DNA from: Xanthomonas prunicola
GTDB taxonomy: Bacteria; Pseudomonadota; Gammaproteobacteria; Xanthomonadales; Xanthomonadaceae
Assembly: GCF_002846205.1 (NCBI RefSeq)
Contig: NZ_PHKV01000001.1
Coordinates: 806,001-870,000 of the forward strand
Direction: 5' to 3'
Length of the DNA: 64,000 bases
Numbering within the stretch: position 1 is the stretch's first letter; each line of letters opens with the position of its first letter. Positions 27,033 through 36,865 of the stretch are shown here, piece by piece. Under the pieces are notes generated by a model. It saw only the letters and a program-made list of their open reading frames with translations. It did not search any database and was not told where the DNA came from. A program made the position numbers and the translations under genes.

Positions 27033-28019
27033 ATGCCCCCTCGCTCTTACGCTCGCGTCTGTTTGCTCGCCCTGTCATTGAGCGCTTCGTTGTCTGCGCT
27101 GGCACAGGCACAGCAACCTGCGCCTGCTGCCGCATCTGCGTCGACCGCAACGCCCGCCGCAAAGGCCGTCGCCACCGGCGCACGCTCGGATCTGCATGCG
27201 CAGGTGCTGCTGGACCGCGCGCATTTTTCCCCGGGCCAGATCGATGGCGAACGTGGCTCGAATCAGAAGCGCGCGGTCTCCGGATTCCAGGCCGCACACA
27301 ATATCAAGGTGACGGGCGAACTGGACGACGCCACCTGGCAGGCATTGCAGGCCGACAACACACCGGCGCTGGTGCAGTACACGCTCACCGGTGCCGACGT
27401 TGCCGGCCCGTTCCAGGCGATTCCCAAGGGCCCGGCCGAACAGGCCAAGCTGCCTTCGCTCGGCTACGTCTCGGTGGATGAATCGCTGGGCGAGCGCTTC
27501 CATGTCGACCCTGCGCTGCTGCGCCAACTCAACCCCGGCGTGGATCTGAGCAAGGCCGGCAACGCGATCCAGGTTCCCAACATCGACGGCGTCGCCCCGC
27601 TGGCCAAGCCTGCCAAGTTGGTCGTGGACAAATCCGACTCGACGTTGCGCCTGTTCGATGCCGACGGCAAGGTCTATGCGCAGTTCCCGGTGTCGTCGGG
27701 CAGCAAGCACGATCCGTTGCCGATCGGCCGCTGGAAGATCCTGGGCATCTCGCGCGACCCGGTGTTCAAGTACAACCCCAAACTGTTCTGGGACGCGAAA
27801 AAGGGCGATCAAAAGGCGACGTTGCCGTCTGGCCCGAACAACCCGGTTGGCCGCGTGTGGATCGACCTGTCCAAACCGCATTACGGCCTGCACGGTACGC
27901 CGGAGCCCGGCCATGTCGGCAAGACCGAATCCCATGGTTGCGTGCGTCTGACCAATTGGGACGTGGTCAACTTGGCCAGCGTGGTCGGCCCGTCGGTCCC
28001 GGTGGTGATGCAGGAGTAA
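27033..28019 (+). CDS. L,D-transpeptidase with peptidoglycan-binding domain
   Basis: A 328-residue periplasmic enzyme that cross-links peptidoglycan 3-3 or attaches proteins to it. Order: signal peptide ending ALAQA-Q, an Ala/Pro linker, a peptidoglycan-binding domain (QVLLDRAHFSPGQIDGERGSNQKRAVSGFQ; about 52-105), a LysM-like stretch (SVDESLGERFHVDPALLRQLNPGVDLS; about 146-172), and a C-terminal YkuD catalytic domain with the active-site motif SHGCVRL (His301, Cys303). Start ATG 27033 opens the signal peptide; an ATG at 26961 would add a poorly fitting extension. It shares an operon with the M23 peptidase, whose gene begins 2 bases after its stop. Confidence 0.92.
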   Translation: MPPRSYARVCLLALSLSASLSALAQAQQPAPAAASASTATPAAKAVATGARSDLHAQVLLDRAHFSPGQIDGERGSNQKRAVSGFQAAHNIKVTGELDDATWQALQADNTPALVQYTLTGADVAGPFQAIPKGPAEQAKLPSLGYVSVDESLGERFHVDPALLRQLNPGVDLSKAGNAIQVPNIDGVAPLAKPAKLVVDKSDSTLRLFDADGKVYAQFPVSSGSKHDPLPIGRWKILGISRDPVFKYNPKLFWDAKKGDQKATLPSGPNNPVGRVWIDLSKPHYGLHGTPEPGHVGKTESHGCVRLTNWDVVNLASVVGPSVPVVMQE

Positions 28020-28021
28020 GC

Positions 28022-28741
28022 ATGAAACTGCTGATGATTCTGGTTGCAGGGGTGGCGATCGGTGCAGGCGGCTATTGGTGGCTGGAACGCACGGCGCCGG
28101 AAGCAAAAGTTGAGCAGCCGTCCAGTACTTCAGCAATGGCGGCAGACAGCAATGCAGCAGGTGCCGCACGCATGGCAGCGCCTGCTCCGGCACCTGCGGC
28201 GACACCACCGGTTGCCGCAGCGCCAGCAACCGACGCGGCGCCAACCAACACGCCGGTGGCGTCGACACCAGCGCCAACGGCTGATGGCGCGGTACCAGGC
28301 AGCGCCCTGCTGATTCCGGTGCAGGGTATCGGTGCCAACCAGTTGCAGGACACCTTCACCGATGCGCGCAGCGAAGGCCGCGTACACGATGCCATCGACA
28401 TTCTTGCCCCCACCGGCACACCGGTTGTGGCAGTTGCCGACGGTACGGTGGAAAAGCTCTTCACCAGCGACCGCGGCGGCCTGACCGTGTATCAGTTCGA
28501 GCCCGGCGGCACGTACTGCTATTACTACGCGCATCTGCAACGCTACGCCGATGGCCTGGCCGAAAAACAATCCATCAAACGTGGCCAGGTCATCGGCTAC
28601 GTCGGCAGCACCGGCAATGCCGATCCGGCCGCACCGCATCTGCACTTCGAGATCCATCGCCTGGGCCCGGAAAAGCAGTGGTGGAAGGGCGAGGCGTTGA
28701 ACCCCTACCCCATCCTGCATGGCGATCAGCCCCTGCAGTAG
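28022..28741 (+). CDS. M23-family (LytM) metallopeptidase
   Basis: A 239-residue periplasmic protein with an N-terminal membrane anchor (MKLLMILVAGVAIGAGGYWW), a long Ala/Pro/Thr linker (about 30-95), and a LytM domain. The metal site is complete: HDAID (HxxxD) and HLHFE at the C-terminal end. It should cleave or regulate cleavage of peptidoglycan cross-links, complementing the L,D-transpeptidase just upstream. Its ribosome site (CAGGAG) lies inside the last codons of the transpeptidase gene, and the start follows that stop by 2 bases, so they are translationally coupled. Confidence 0.92.
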   Translation: MKLLMILVAGVAIGAGGYWWLERTAPEAKVEQPSSTSAMAADSNAAGAARMAAPAPAPAATPPVAAAPATDAAPTNTPVASTPAPTADGAVPGSALLIPVQGIGANQLQDTFTDARSEGRVHDAIDILAPTGTPVVAVADGTVEKLFTSDRGGLTVYQFEPGGTYCYYYAHLQRYADGLAEKQSIKRGQVIGYVGSTGNADPAAPHLHFEIHRLGPEKQWWKGEALNPYPILHGDQPLQ

Positions 28742-28854
28742 GCGACGCCGCAACCTGCGGCAAGCGTAGCAACGCACTGTCATCGTGCCCACGATCGAGC
28801 GGTGACCTGCAGACGGCGATGCCGTCCAGCCGCATCGCCGTACTGCCTGACAGA

Positions 28855-29619
28855 TCAGATCAGCATCCCACCCGATACCTCGATACGCTGCGCATTGATC
28901 CAACCGGTGCCCGGCGCCAGCAGCGCCGCCACGACCGGTCCGATATCGTCCGGCAGCCCGGGGCGGCCCAATGCGGTGACCGAGGACACCATCGCGTTGA
29001 CCTGCGCGTTGTCGCGGACGCTGCCGCCATTGAAGTCGGTTTCGATGGCACCCGGCGCCAGCGTATTGGCACGAATGCCGCGTGCGCCCAACTCTTTTGC
29101 AAGATAGCGGGTGAACACTTCCACCCCGCCCTTCATCATCGCGTAGGCCGACGAACCCGGCAGCGCAAAACGTGCAAGGCCACTGGACACGTTGAGGATG
29201 CGGCCGCCATCGGCGATCAGCGGCAGCAACGCCTGGGTCAAAAAGTACGGCCCCTTGAGATGGATATCGACCAGCGCATCGAACTGCGCGGGCGTGGTGT
29301 CGGCAATGGCCGCATGCAATCCGGTACCGGCGTTGTTGACCAGCGCATCGAACTGCGAGCGCCCCCAATCGGCCAACACGTCCTTCAGCTGTGCGACGAA
29401 TGCGGGGAAAGTATCGGCCTGCGCGACATCCAGCAGCAACGCATGCGCGCGACGGCCCAGCGCCTGGATCTCGGCCACCACGGCGGCGGCTTCGCCGGCC
29501 TGGCTGCGGTAGGTCAGCACGAGATCGTTGCCTTCGGCAGCGAGCGCAAGCGCGGCGTTGCGGCCCAGGCCACGACTACCGCCGGTGATCAAGGTGATGG
29601 GTGTGGTGGTGGTCGACAT
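28855..29619 (-). CDS. SDR-family oxidoreductase
   Basis: A 254-residue classical short-chain dehydrogenase: TGGSRGLG near residue 13, NNAGTG, Ser in LNVSSGLA and the YAMMK catalytic pair. The C-terminal VSGGMLI is typical. NADPH preference is suggested by the Arg after the TGGSRG motif, but not certain. Start ATG 29619 has GGAG eight bases upstream. Divergent from a LysR regulator whose start is 100 bases away; this is the standard arrangement of a regulator and its target gene. Confidence 0.9.
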   Translation of the reverse strand: MSTTTTPITLITGGSRGLGRNAALALAAEGNDLVLTYRSQAGEAAAVVAEIQALGRRAHALLLDVAQADTFPAFVAQLKDVLADWGRSQFDALVNNAGTGLHAAIADTTPAQFDALVDIHLKGPYFLTQALLPLIADGGRILNVSSGLARFALPGSSAYAMMKGGVEVFTRYLAKELGARGIRANTLAPGAIETDFNGGSVRDNAQVNAMVSSVTALGRPGLPDDIGPVVAALLAPGTGWINAQRIEVSGGMLI

Positions 29620-29719
29620 CGGCACGCTCCATAAGTGGGTGTGGCCCAGCCTATTGCGCTTGCCGCCCTGCATAAATCGGCTCACGCTGATTGCACCGTT
29701 CAAGATAATCGACCAATCG

Positions 29720-30631
29720 ATGGACACCACGGAATCGTTGCGCGCCTTCCTGCGCGTTGCCGAACTGGGCAGTTTCACCCGCGCCGCCGAGACGCTCGGC
29801 TTGCCCAAGGCCAGCGTCTCCACCGCCGTGCAGCGGCTCGAGGCGTCGCTCGGCACCCAGCTCCTGCATCGCACCACGCGGCGCGTTCAACTCACCGGCG
29901 ACGGCGCGGCGTTCTATCAGCGCAGTCGCGACCTGCTCGACGACATGGACGAGTTGCACGCGATGTTTCAGCGCGAGCATGGGCAGCTGCGCGGTCGCCT
30001 GCGCGTGGACATGTCCGCCGGCATCGCGCGCAACTTCGTGATCCCCGCCTTGCCCGCGTTTCTGGCACGACACCCACAGCTGGAAGTGGAGATCAGCGGC
30101 ACCGACCGCCGCGTGGATGTGGTACGCGAGGGATTCGACTGCGTGCTGCGCGTGGGCACGCTGGAAGACACCAGCCTGGTCGCACGCCCGCTGGGCGCGT
30201 TTGGCATCGTCAGTTGCGCCAGCGCCGATTATCTTGCCCGCCGCGGCATGCCGACGCGCCTGGACGATCTGGCGCAGCACGATCTGGTGCATTACGTGCC
30301 GACGCTCGGGCAACGCTCGCCCGGCTTCGAATATCGCGACGGCCAGAGCTATCAGGTGTTGCCGATGCGCGGCCCGGTGACGGTGAACAATGGCGATGCG
30401 TACCTGGCGGCCGCGTTGGCCGGACTGGGCATCATCCAGGCGCCGGCCAGCCCGTTGCGCCCGCATCTGGACAGCGGCGCCCTGATCGAAGTGCTGGCCG
30501 AGCTGGCACCCGAGCCGATGCCGGTCACGTTGCTCTATGCGCAACGCCGCCATCTGCCGCAGCGCGTACGCGCCTTCATGGATTGGGTTGCAGAGGTGAT
30601 GGCACTGCATCTGCAGCCACTATCGCAATAA
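29720..30631 (+). CDS. LysR-family transcriptional regulator
   Basis: A 303-residue regulator. The N-terminal helix-turn-helix (LRAFLRVAELGSFTRAAETL and PKASVSTAVQRLEASLGTQ) covers about residues 5-55. The ligand-binding domain follows, with the usual two subdomains. It most likely controls the divergent SDR gene in response to the SDR substrate. The start ATG 29720 aligns with other family members (MDTTESLRAF); no strong ribosome site is apparent. The 100-base space to the SDR gene should contain the operator, but I could not single out one T-N11-A site from the several candidates. Confidence 0.92.
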   Translation: MDTTESLRAFLRVAELGSFTRAAETLGLPKASVSTAVQRLEASLGTQLLHRTTRRVQLTGDGAAFYQRSRDLLDDMDELHAMFQREHGQLRGRLRVDMSAGIARNFVIPALPAFLARHPQLEVEISGTDRRVDVVREGFDCVLRVGTLEDTSLVARPLGAFGIVSCASADYLARRGMPTRLDDLAQHDLVHYVPTLGQRSPGFEYRDGQSYQVLPMRGPVTVNNGDAYLAAALAGLGIIQAPASPLRPHLDSGALIEVLAELAPEPMPVTLLYAQRRHLPQRVRAFMDWVAEVMALHLQPLSQ

Positions 30632-30968
30632 GCCACACGCGCATCAGCACAGCCTGCTGCGCGGCCACGGGAGTCATGCACAGCGAACGCCAGTATTGCG
30701 GTTCTCCTAGCGCACGCGCAGCGTCGTTCAGAGCAGGAGCGTCGCACAGCCGTTGTTTCGACAACACAGCACGCTGTCTCAAAGCAACACACCTGCATAT
30801 CCTTGAGCTGCAGTGATCGCGCGATGAGCGTCACTGACAAGGCTGGTACGCGATATCTGCAAACCGCTCTGTGCCAGGCACACACAAAAAAGCACAGACA
30901 TCTTTCGCAAGATGCCTGTGCCATGTACCAATCACTTCAGGCGTCACAACGCCCGATGTCGTTCTCAA
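30632..30968. other. Convergent intergenic region holding one terminator
   Basis: About 340 bases between the LysR gene and the siderophore receptor gene. Apart from the terminator at 30886-30921 I see no gene or signal. Confidence 0.5.
30886..30921 (-). terminator. Rho-independent terminator of the siderophore receptor gene
   Basis: On the minus strand: a 13-bp stem with one mismatch, GCACAGGCATCTT / AAGATGTCTGTGC, a 4-base loop, then six T. It lies 48 bases beyond the receptor stop codon. Confidence 0.85.
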
Positions 30969-33152
30969 TCAGAACGTGTAGTTAAAAGTCAGCATGCCGT
31001 TGCGCGAGGCGCCCCATGCGCCATAGCCACCGTTGAACTGCGCGTAGTAGCGCTTGTCGAGCAGGTTGTCGACATTGAGCTGCACCGAGAACTGCGGCGA
31101 CAGACGGTAGCGGGCGAAAGCACTGACCAAGGCGTAGGCACTCTGCTGGAACGTGCCGTATACCGGGTCCACGTAGTACGAACGGTTCTGCCAGTTGACA
31201 CCGCCACCCACGGTCAAGTCGCTCCATGCCCCCTGCGGGGTGTAGCTGTTGAATAGCTTGATGGTGGTGCGCGGCAGATGCGTATTGATCGACGTGCCGC
31301 TGTCATCGCGGGCGGTGTAGTGCGAGGCACCGAACGTCGCATTCCAGCCAGCGATCACACGACCGGAAAGCTCGAAATCGAAGCCTTCGCTGACCACGCC
31401 GTTGGCGGCCTCGAATGCAGACTCGCTGCTGCCCGGCACGAAGCCGCCGGTGGCCACGCCCAGGTTGTCCTGCTCGATGCGGAACAGCGCCAGCGAGGCA
31501 TTGAGCTGGTCGTCGAACCACGCTGCCTTGACGCCGGCTTCGTAGCCCTTGCCGCTCAGCGGGTCGAGGTAGCCGCCATTGGCATCGCGCAAGGTCTGCG
31601 GATTGAAGATTTCGGTGTAGCTGACGTAGGTCGACCACACATCGTTGATGTCATAGACCAGACCGGCATACGGCGTGACTTCGGTCTGGCTATCGGAGAA
31701 CGGCACAAGCCCCTGCGCCGCATCGACGTTGCGGCCATCGATCTGCCAATCGGTATAGCGCGCGCCTACCAGCAGCGTCAGCGGATCGGCCAGCGAGAAG
31801 CGTGCGGCCACGTAGGCGGCCTTCTGCTTGATGGTGCCGTCGCTCTGCACCGTGCGCGGGCTCCAGTTGGGCTCCGGGTAGGCGCCGTTCCAGCCGAGGT
31901 AGCTGTCCAACGGCGCCGGGAAATCGAAGGTCCCGTTGTTGACGTACTCGCGGCGGTTGTAGCTGGCGCCGGCCACCAGCTGATGCTCGCGGCCGAACAG
32001 CTGGAACGGGCCTTCGGCGTAGACATCGGCGCCATCGGCCTTGCGCTCGGTCTGGTAGTTGCCCGAATACGGCACCACGCCAGCGCCGGTGGTGCGGTCG
32101 AAGCCGAAGATCGTGTAGTACGGATAGAACAGGTGATTTGACGCTTCGGTCTTCTCATGGCTGACGTTGGCCTTGAGGGTCCAACCGTTGTCGAAGCTCT
32201 GTTGCAGACTGGCGAAGGTACGCTGCAGGCGCGTGTCCCAGAACGTCCAGTCGGCGGCCGGATTGAACGAACGGTCGTAGTTGGTGCGGGTGCCATCGCT
32301 GTAGAACAGCGGGAAGCCGCCCCAGGTGACGTCGTCCGATTCCTTCTTCTGGTACTCGTAACCCACGCTCAACAAGGTGCTATCGGTGAGGTCGGCATCG
32401 ATGATCGCCGAGCCGATCTTCTTGCGCAGGTTGTAGCGCTCCATGTCCGATTCGCCGTCCTGATACACACCGACCACGCGCGCACGCACGGTGCCTTCAG
32501 GGCTCAGCGGCACGGTGACATCGGCCACGCTGCGGGTCTTGTTGAAGTCGCCACCGCCCACCGACACGGTGCCGGTGAAGTCGCGGCTCACCGCATGCTT
32601 GCGCACCAGGTTGATCGAGGCCGACGGGTTGCCCGAGCCGGTCAACAGGCCGGTGGCGCCGCGTACCACTTCCACGCGGTCGTACAGCGCCACGTCCAGC
32701 GCCGAGTCGCCATAGCTCCAGGCCTGCTCCATGTACGCCGGGATGCCATCGAACTGGTAGTTGTCGATGTAGAAACCGCGCGCGTAGAACTCCAGTCGCT
32801 CGCTGTCGCTCTGCGCCACCGAGATGCCGGAGACGTTGTTGAGCACATCGGTGATGCTCTGCAGGTTCTGGTCGTCCATGCGCTCGCGCGTGACCACGCT
32901 GACCGACTGCGGGATCTCGCGCAGCGACAGGTTCATGCGCGTACCGGCCGTGGTCTTTTCCACCGTATAGCCCTTGACCTGCTCGCCCTGCACGTTCAGC
33001 CGGTCCAGGGTGGTGACGTCGGCTTCGCCGGCCGGGGTTTCGGCCATGGCCTGGCCTGCCGACAAGGTGCACAGCGCGGCGAACACCGCATGCGACAGCG
33101 CGCGCGGGCGCAGCCCAATGGGAAGAAGACGCATTACGGTAGGACGATTCAT
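30969..33152 (-). CDS. TonB-dependent siderophore receptor (FpvA/FhuE type)
   Basis: A 727-residue outer-membrane transporter for ferric siderophores. The signal peptide ends GQAMA-E (about residue 38). The TonB box region (VTTLDRLNVQGEQV), the plug signature REIPQSVSVVTRERMDDQNLQ, and the NPSASINLVRK motif that ends the plug are diagnostic of the ferrichrome/pyoverdine-type receptors. The C-terminus GMLTFNYTF ends in Phe. Start ATG 33152 has GGAG seven bases upstream. A clear Fur box lies about 100 bases upstream (33251-33269), so expression should be induced by iron limitation. Probably monocistronic; a terminator follows. Confidence 0.95.
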   Translation of the reverse strand: MNRPTVMRLLPIGLRPRALSHAVFAALCTLSAGQAMAETPAGEADVTTLDRLNVQGEQVKGYTVEKTTAGTRMNLSLREIPQSVSVVTRERMDDQNLQSITDVLNNVSGISVAQSDSERLEFYARGFYIDNYQFDGIPAYMEQAWSYGDSALDVALYDRVEVVRGATGLLTGSGNPSASINLVRKHAVSRDFTGTVSVGGGDFNKTRSVADVTVPLSPEGTVRARVVGVYQDGESDMERYNLRKKIGSAIIDADLTDSTLLSVGYEYQKKESDDVTWGGFPLFYSDGTRTNYDRSFNPAADWTFWDTRLQRTFASLQQSFDNGWTLKANVSHEKTEASNHLFYPYYTIFGFDRTTGAGVVPYSGNYQTERKADGADVYAEGPFQLFGREHQLVAGASYNRREYVNNGTFDFPAPLDSYLGWNGAYPEPNWSPRTVQSDGTIKQKAAYVAARFSLADPLTLLVGARYTDWQIDGRNVDAAQGLVPFSDSQTEVTPYAGLVYDINDVWSTYVSYTEIFNPQTLRDANGGYLDPLSGKGYEAGVKAAWFDDQLNASLALFRIEQDNLGVATGGFVPGSSESAFEAANGVVSEGFDFELSGRVIAGWNATFGASHYTARDDSGTSINTHLPRTTIKLFNSYTPQGAWSDLTVGGGVNWQNRSYYVDPVYGTFQQSAYALVSAFARYRLSPQFSVQLNVDNLLDKRYYAQFNGGYGAWGASRNGMLTFNYTF

Positions 33153-33250
33153 CACAGCTCCGGCGCAGACAGTCGAGGGCAAGCCGCCACGCGGAGGCGG
33201 CGGTAAACATGGGAAGGACGTGCCACGAGATCGCGGCAGCGCACCATTTT

Positions 33251-33269
33251 AATGGGAATGATTCACATT
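33251..33269 (-). promoter_or_regulatory. Fur box upstream of the siderophore receptor
   Basis: Minus-strand 19-mer AATGTGAATCATTCCCATT. It differs at two positions from the palindrome AATGAGAATCATTCTCATT that many Fur boxes follow, and lies about 100 bases upstream of the receptor start codon. Assigned by pattern. Confidence 0.82.
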
Positions 33270-33462
33270 TTAAATAGCTGGATTGACATGTTTTTAGCAC
33301 TTGCTTGACACAAGCGAGCGCTACCTGGCTGAAAGGGGCATTGCGCAACTCCCGGTCTGACCGCAGCCATTGCAGCCGAACGCGCATAGCCGCGACACTC
33401 GAAGCGCGAGCTGCTGAACAGGTGGCTGACGTAATGACGGAACGCAATGCGACGGGGATCAC

Positions 33463-33498
33463 ATGAAGAAATGCTGAATAGCTGTCGCTCTACTGCTG
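33463..33498 (+). other. Original start and signal peptide of the alpha/beta hydrolase, broken by TGA
   Basis: In frame with the downstream gene: ATG AAG AAA TGC TGA, then codons encoding IAVALLLLCTPAVSAAE, a normal signal peptide core and cleavage site. The TGA at 33475-33477 is codon 5. Change of one base (CGA to TGA) would explain it. Confidence 0.75.
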
Positions 33499-34536
33499 TT
33501 GTGCACGCCAGCAGTGAGCGCTGCGGAGTCAGAAAAACCGCCGTTGAGTGACGCTTGCCGGGTCCCCGGCAACGCCCTGCACGAGGCAGGTCTTGTCCAG
33601 ATCGGAGGCATCCAGCAATGGGTCACGATCGAAGGTCAGGACTGCCGCAATCCGGTGGTGCTGATCGTCCATGGCGGGCCGGGCAACCCCAACACGCCGT
33701 TCGCGCATCGCCTGTTCGGCAGCTGGACGCGCGACTTCACCATCGTGCAGTGGGATCAACGCGGCTCTGGCAAGACCTACGCGGCAAGCAAACCTGCCGA
33801 CGGCGAGACGCTGACGATGCAGCGGCTGACCCAGGACGGTAGCGCGGTCGCGCGCTATGCCACGCAACGGCTGGGCAAATCCAAGCTCATCCTGATGGGT
33901 GGATCGTGGGGCTCGGCACTGTCCGTCAACATCGCCAAGGCAAATCCCAACCTGTTCCACGCCTATGTCGGCACCGCACAACTGGTCGATTATCAGGACG
34001 ATATGGCGGCCAGTTACGCCAAGACGCTGAGCCTGGCCCGCGCAGCCAGCGATGCGGACGCGATCGGCAAGCTGGAGACGATCGGCCCGCCGCCATGGAC
34101 CAACCCGCGCAACTTCGGAGTCCTGAGGCGCCTGACGCGCAAGTACGAAGCCTTGAGTACCGACCCGGCACCGGAAGACTGGTTCACCTTCGCAGCGGAA
34201 TACGACACGCCCGACTACCGTGCAGCCTATGAGGGCGGAGAAGACTATTCCTTCCTGCAGTTCGTCGGACTGGCAGGCGATGGCATGGGCCCGCAGATCG
34301 ACCTGCGCAAACTCGGGCCGCAGTTCGCCATGCCGGTCTACCTGATCCAGGGCGAACAGGATCTGGTCACACCAGCCCAGATCAGCAAAGCTTATTTCGA
34401 TGGTCTGTCCGCCCCGACTAAAGAGTTCCTACTGCTGCCACGGACCGGTCACGATCCCAACCCGCCGATGATGGACGCGCAGTTGAAGGTGCTGACCGGG
34501 ATCCGCGCCTCGGCGCTCGCCAACGACGCGCACTGA
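33499..34536 (+). CDS. Alpha/beta hydrolase, proline iminopeptidase-like (interrupted start)
   Basis: The body encodes a complete alpha/beta hydrolase of the proline iminopeptidase type: oxyanion motif HGGPG, WDQRGSGKT, nucleophile elbow GGSWGSAL, catalytic Asp region QGEQDLV and His in RTGHDPNPP. These enzymes remove N-terminal proline; secreted relatives may have other peptidase or esterase activity. Coordinates given start at the first in-frame start-like codon after the nonsense codon (TTG 33499), which begins near the end of the signal peptide. With this start the product would be cytosolic or unstable. If the TGA at 33475 is real the gene is probably a recent pseudogene; otherwise the true start is ATG 33463. 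Confidence 0.72.
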   Translation: MCTPAVSAAESEKPPLSDACRVPGNALHEAGLVQIGGIQQWVTIEGQDCRNPVVLIVHGGPGNPNTPFAHRLFGSWTRDFTIVQWDQRGSGKTYAASKPADGETLTMQRLTQDGSAVARYATQRLGKSKLILMGGSWGSALSVNIAKANPNLFHAYVGTAQLVDYQDDMAASYAKTLSLARAASDADAIGKLETIGPPPWTNPRNFGVLRRLTRKYEALSTDPAPEDWFTFAAEYDTPDYRAAYEGGEDYSFLQFVGLAGDGMGPQIDLRKLGPQFAMPVYLIQGEQDLVTPAQISKAYFDGLSAPTKEFLLLPRTGHDPNPPMMDAQLKVLTGIRASALANDAH

Positions 34537-34593
34537 AGCACGCCACGCTTCCGTTGAACGATGACGCACCGCGCATCGCTCACGAGATTCAAC

Positions 34594-34624
34594 AAAAAAG
34601 CCGGCTTTCGCCGGCTTTTTCTTT
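34594..34624. terminator. Bidirectional terminator between the hydrolase gene and tkt
   Basis: Stem AAAAAGCCGGC / GCCGGCTTTTT with a TTTC loop, flanked by A- and T-runs. It suits both converging genes. Confidence 0.92.
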
Positions 34625-34642
34625 AACGCAATACGCCAGGTC

Positions 34643-36643
34643 TTACAGCGCCTTGGCTGCCGCCACTACATGCTCGGCAGTGATCTTGAAGTACGCGTAC
34701 AGCTGATCGGCCGGGGCCGACGCACCGAAGGTATCCATACCGACCACATCGCCATCCAGGCCGACGTACTTGCGCCAGAAGCCGGTCACGCCCGCTTCCA
34801 CCGCCACGCGCTTGCGCACCGCGTTCGGCAGCACCGATTCGCGATAGGCCGCGTCCTGGCGATCGAACACGTCGGTGGACGGCATCGACACCACGCGTGT
34901 CTTCACACCGGCCGCATCCAGCGTCTTCTTGGCTTCCACCGCCAGACCCACTTCCGAACCGGTGGCGATCAGGATCACGTCCGGCGTGCCGCCTTCGGCC
35001 TCGGCCAGCACGTAGCCACCGCGCTCGATCAGCTTGAGCTGCTCGGCGCTGCGCGGCTGGTGCTGCAGGTTCTGGCGGCTGAACACCAGGCAGCTTGGGC
35101 CGTCCTTGCGGGTGATGGCGGCCTTCCAGCTCACCGCCGATTCCACCGCGTCGCCGGGGCGCCACACATCGTTGTTGGGGATGTAGCGCAGCGAGGCCAG
35201 GTGCTCCACCGGCTGATGGGTCGGGCCGTCCTCGCCCAGGCCGATCGAGTCGTGGGTGTACACGTGGATGGCATGGGCCGGATTCAACGCGCTCATGCGC
35301 ACGCCGTTGCGCGCGTAGTCGCTGAACACCAGGAAGGTGGCATCGAAGGGAATGAAGCCGCCATGCAGCGCCAGGCCATTGGCGATGGCGGTCATGCCGA
35401 ACTCGCGCACGCCGTAGTAGACGTAGTTGGCATCCGGGTCGTCGGTGGCCACCGACTTGCTGGCCTTCCACAAGGTCAGGTTGGAATGCGCCAGATCGGC
35501 CGAACCGCCGATCAACTCGGGCAGCAGCGGCGCGAACGCTTCGATCGCCAGCTGCGAGGCCTTGCGCGAGGCGATGGTCTGGCCGTCTTCCTGCGCCTTG
35601 GCGATGTAGGCATCGGCCTGGGCGATGAAGTCGGCCGGCAGCTCGGCGTGCGAGCGACGGGCCAGTTCGGCAGCTTCGGCTGCGTACTGCTTGCCATACT
35701 TGTCGAACAGCTGCTCCCACTCGGCCTGACGCAGCGTGCCGGTGCCACCTGCGCGCCAGCCGGCGTAGATTTCTTCGGGAATTTCGAACGGGCCGTACGG
35801 CCACTCCAGCGCCTTGCGGGCGCCCTCGAGTTCTTCCTTGCCCAGCGGCGCGCCGTGCGAGGATTCCTTGCCGGCCTTGGTCGGTGCACCGAAGCCGATC
35901 TTGGTGCGGCAGCAGATCAGGGTCGGCTTGTCGCTGTTTTCCAGCGCCGCTTCAATCGCCGCCTTGATCTTGTCGGCATCATGCCCGTCCACATCGCGGA
36001 TCACGTGCCAGCCATAGGCTTCGAAACGCGCCGGGGTGTCGTCGCTGAACCAGCCGGCGGTGTTGCCGTCGATGGAGATCTGGTTGTTGTCCCAGAACGC
36101 CACCAGCTTGCCCAGGCCCCAGGTCCCGGCCAGCGAGGCGGCTTCGTGCGAAATGCCTTCCATCAGGCAGCCGTCGCCCATGAACACCCAGGTGCGGTGA
36201 TCGACGATTTCCAGCTCAGGCCGGTTGTACCGCTGCGCCAGCAACTTTTCGGCCAGTGCGAAGCCCACGGCGTTGGCAAAGCCCTGCCCCAGCGGGCCGG
36301 TGGTGGTCTCCACGCCCGGAGTTTCGCTGCGCTCGGGGTGGCCGGCGGTCTTGCTGTGCAACTGACGGAACTGCTTGAGCTGCTCGATCGGCAGGTCGTA
36401 GCCGGACAGGTGCAGCAGCGCGTACTGCAGCATCGAGCCGTGGCCGTTGGACAGCACGAACCGGTCGCGGTTGAACCACTGCGGGTTGTTCGGGTTGTGC
36501 CGGAAATAATCGTTCCACAGCACTTCGGCGATATCGGCCATGCCCATGGGCATGCCGGGATGGCCGGACTTGGCGGCTTCGACCGCATCTGCGGCGAGAA
36601 AACGGATGGCGTTGGCCAGCTGGCGGCGGGTGGGCTGGGTCAT
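34643..36643 (-). CDS. tkt: Transketolase
   Basis: Thiamine-diphosphate enzyme of the pentose phosphate and (reversed) sugar phosphate pathways; transfers two-carbon units between ketoses and aldoses in the cytosol. The 666-residue length is standard. Visible family elements: N-terminal SGHPGMPMG, the thiamine-diphosphate motif [18 protein letters not shown]...[28 protein letters not shown], and [18 protein letters not shown] with its catalytic His. The start is ATG 36643, beginning MTQPTRRQL, where related proteins begin. Gene stands alone, with a terminator behind. Confidence 0.97.
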   Translation of the reverse strand: MTQPTRRQLANAIRFLAADAVEAAKSGHPGMPMGMADIAEVLWNDYFRHNPNNPQWFNRDRFVLSNGHGSMLQYALLHLSGYDLPIEQLKQFRQLHSKTAGHPERSETPGVETTTGPLGQGFANAVGFALAEKLLAQRYNRPELEIVDHRTWVFMGDGCLMEGISHEAASLAGTWGLGKLVAFWDNNQISIDGNTAGWFSDDTPARFEAYGWHVIRDVDGHDADKIKAAIEAALENSDKPTLICCRTKIGFGAPTKAGKESSHGAPLGKEELEGARKALEWPYGPFEIPEEIYAGWRAGGTGTLRQAEWEQLFDKYGKQYAAEAAELARRSHAELPADFIAQADAYIAKAQEDGQTIASRKASQLAIEAFAPLLPELIGGSADLAHSNLTLWKASKSVATDDPDANYVYYGVREFGMTAIANGLALHGGFIPFDATFLVFSDYARNGVRMSALNPAHAIHVYTHDSIGLGEDGPTHQPVEHLASLRYIPNNDVWRPGDAVESAVSWKAAITRKDGPSCLVFSRQNLQHQPRSAEQLKLIERGGYVLAEAEGGTPDVILIATGSEVGLAVEAKKTLDAAGVKTRVVSMPSTDVFDRQDAAYRESVLPNAVRKRVAVEAGVTGFWRKYVGLDGDVVGMDTFGASAPADQLYAYFKITAEHVVAAAKAL

Positions 36644-36865
36644 GGGCGTCTATGGAAGCGGAGGGGAACACCGCAGGAAGCGGAGACGCTTATTCTCCCA
36701 CACAGCGCGTTACGTGCATCGCGGGTCGGGAATGGAGAATCGGATGCAGTGTTGCCGCTGGGTCGATGCGATTACCCGCGCGCCAGCCACCGCACCGGTG
36801 CGGCAAGGCTGACCCTCACACTAAACGCCCGCAACAGCCTGCTTTCTTTAACGATTCCCGATTCC

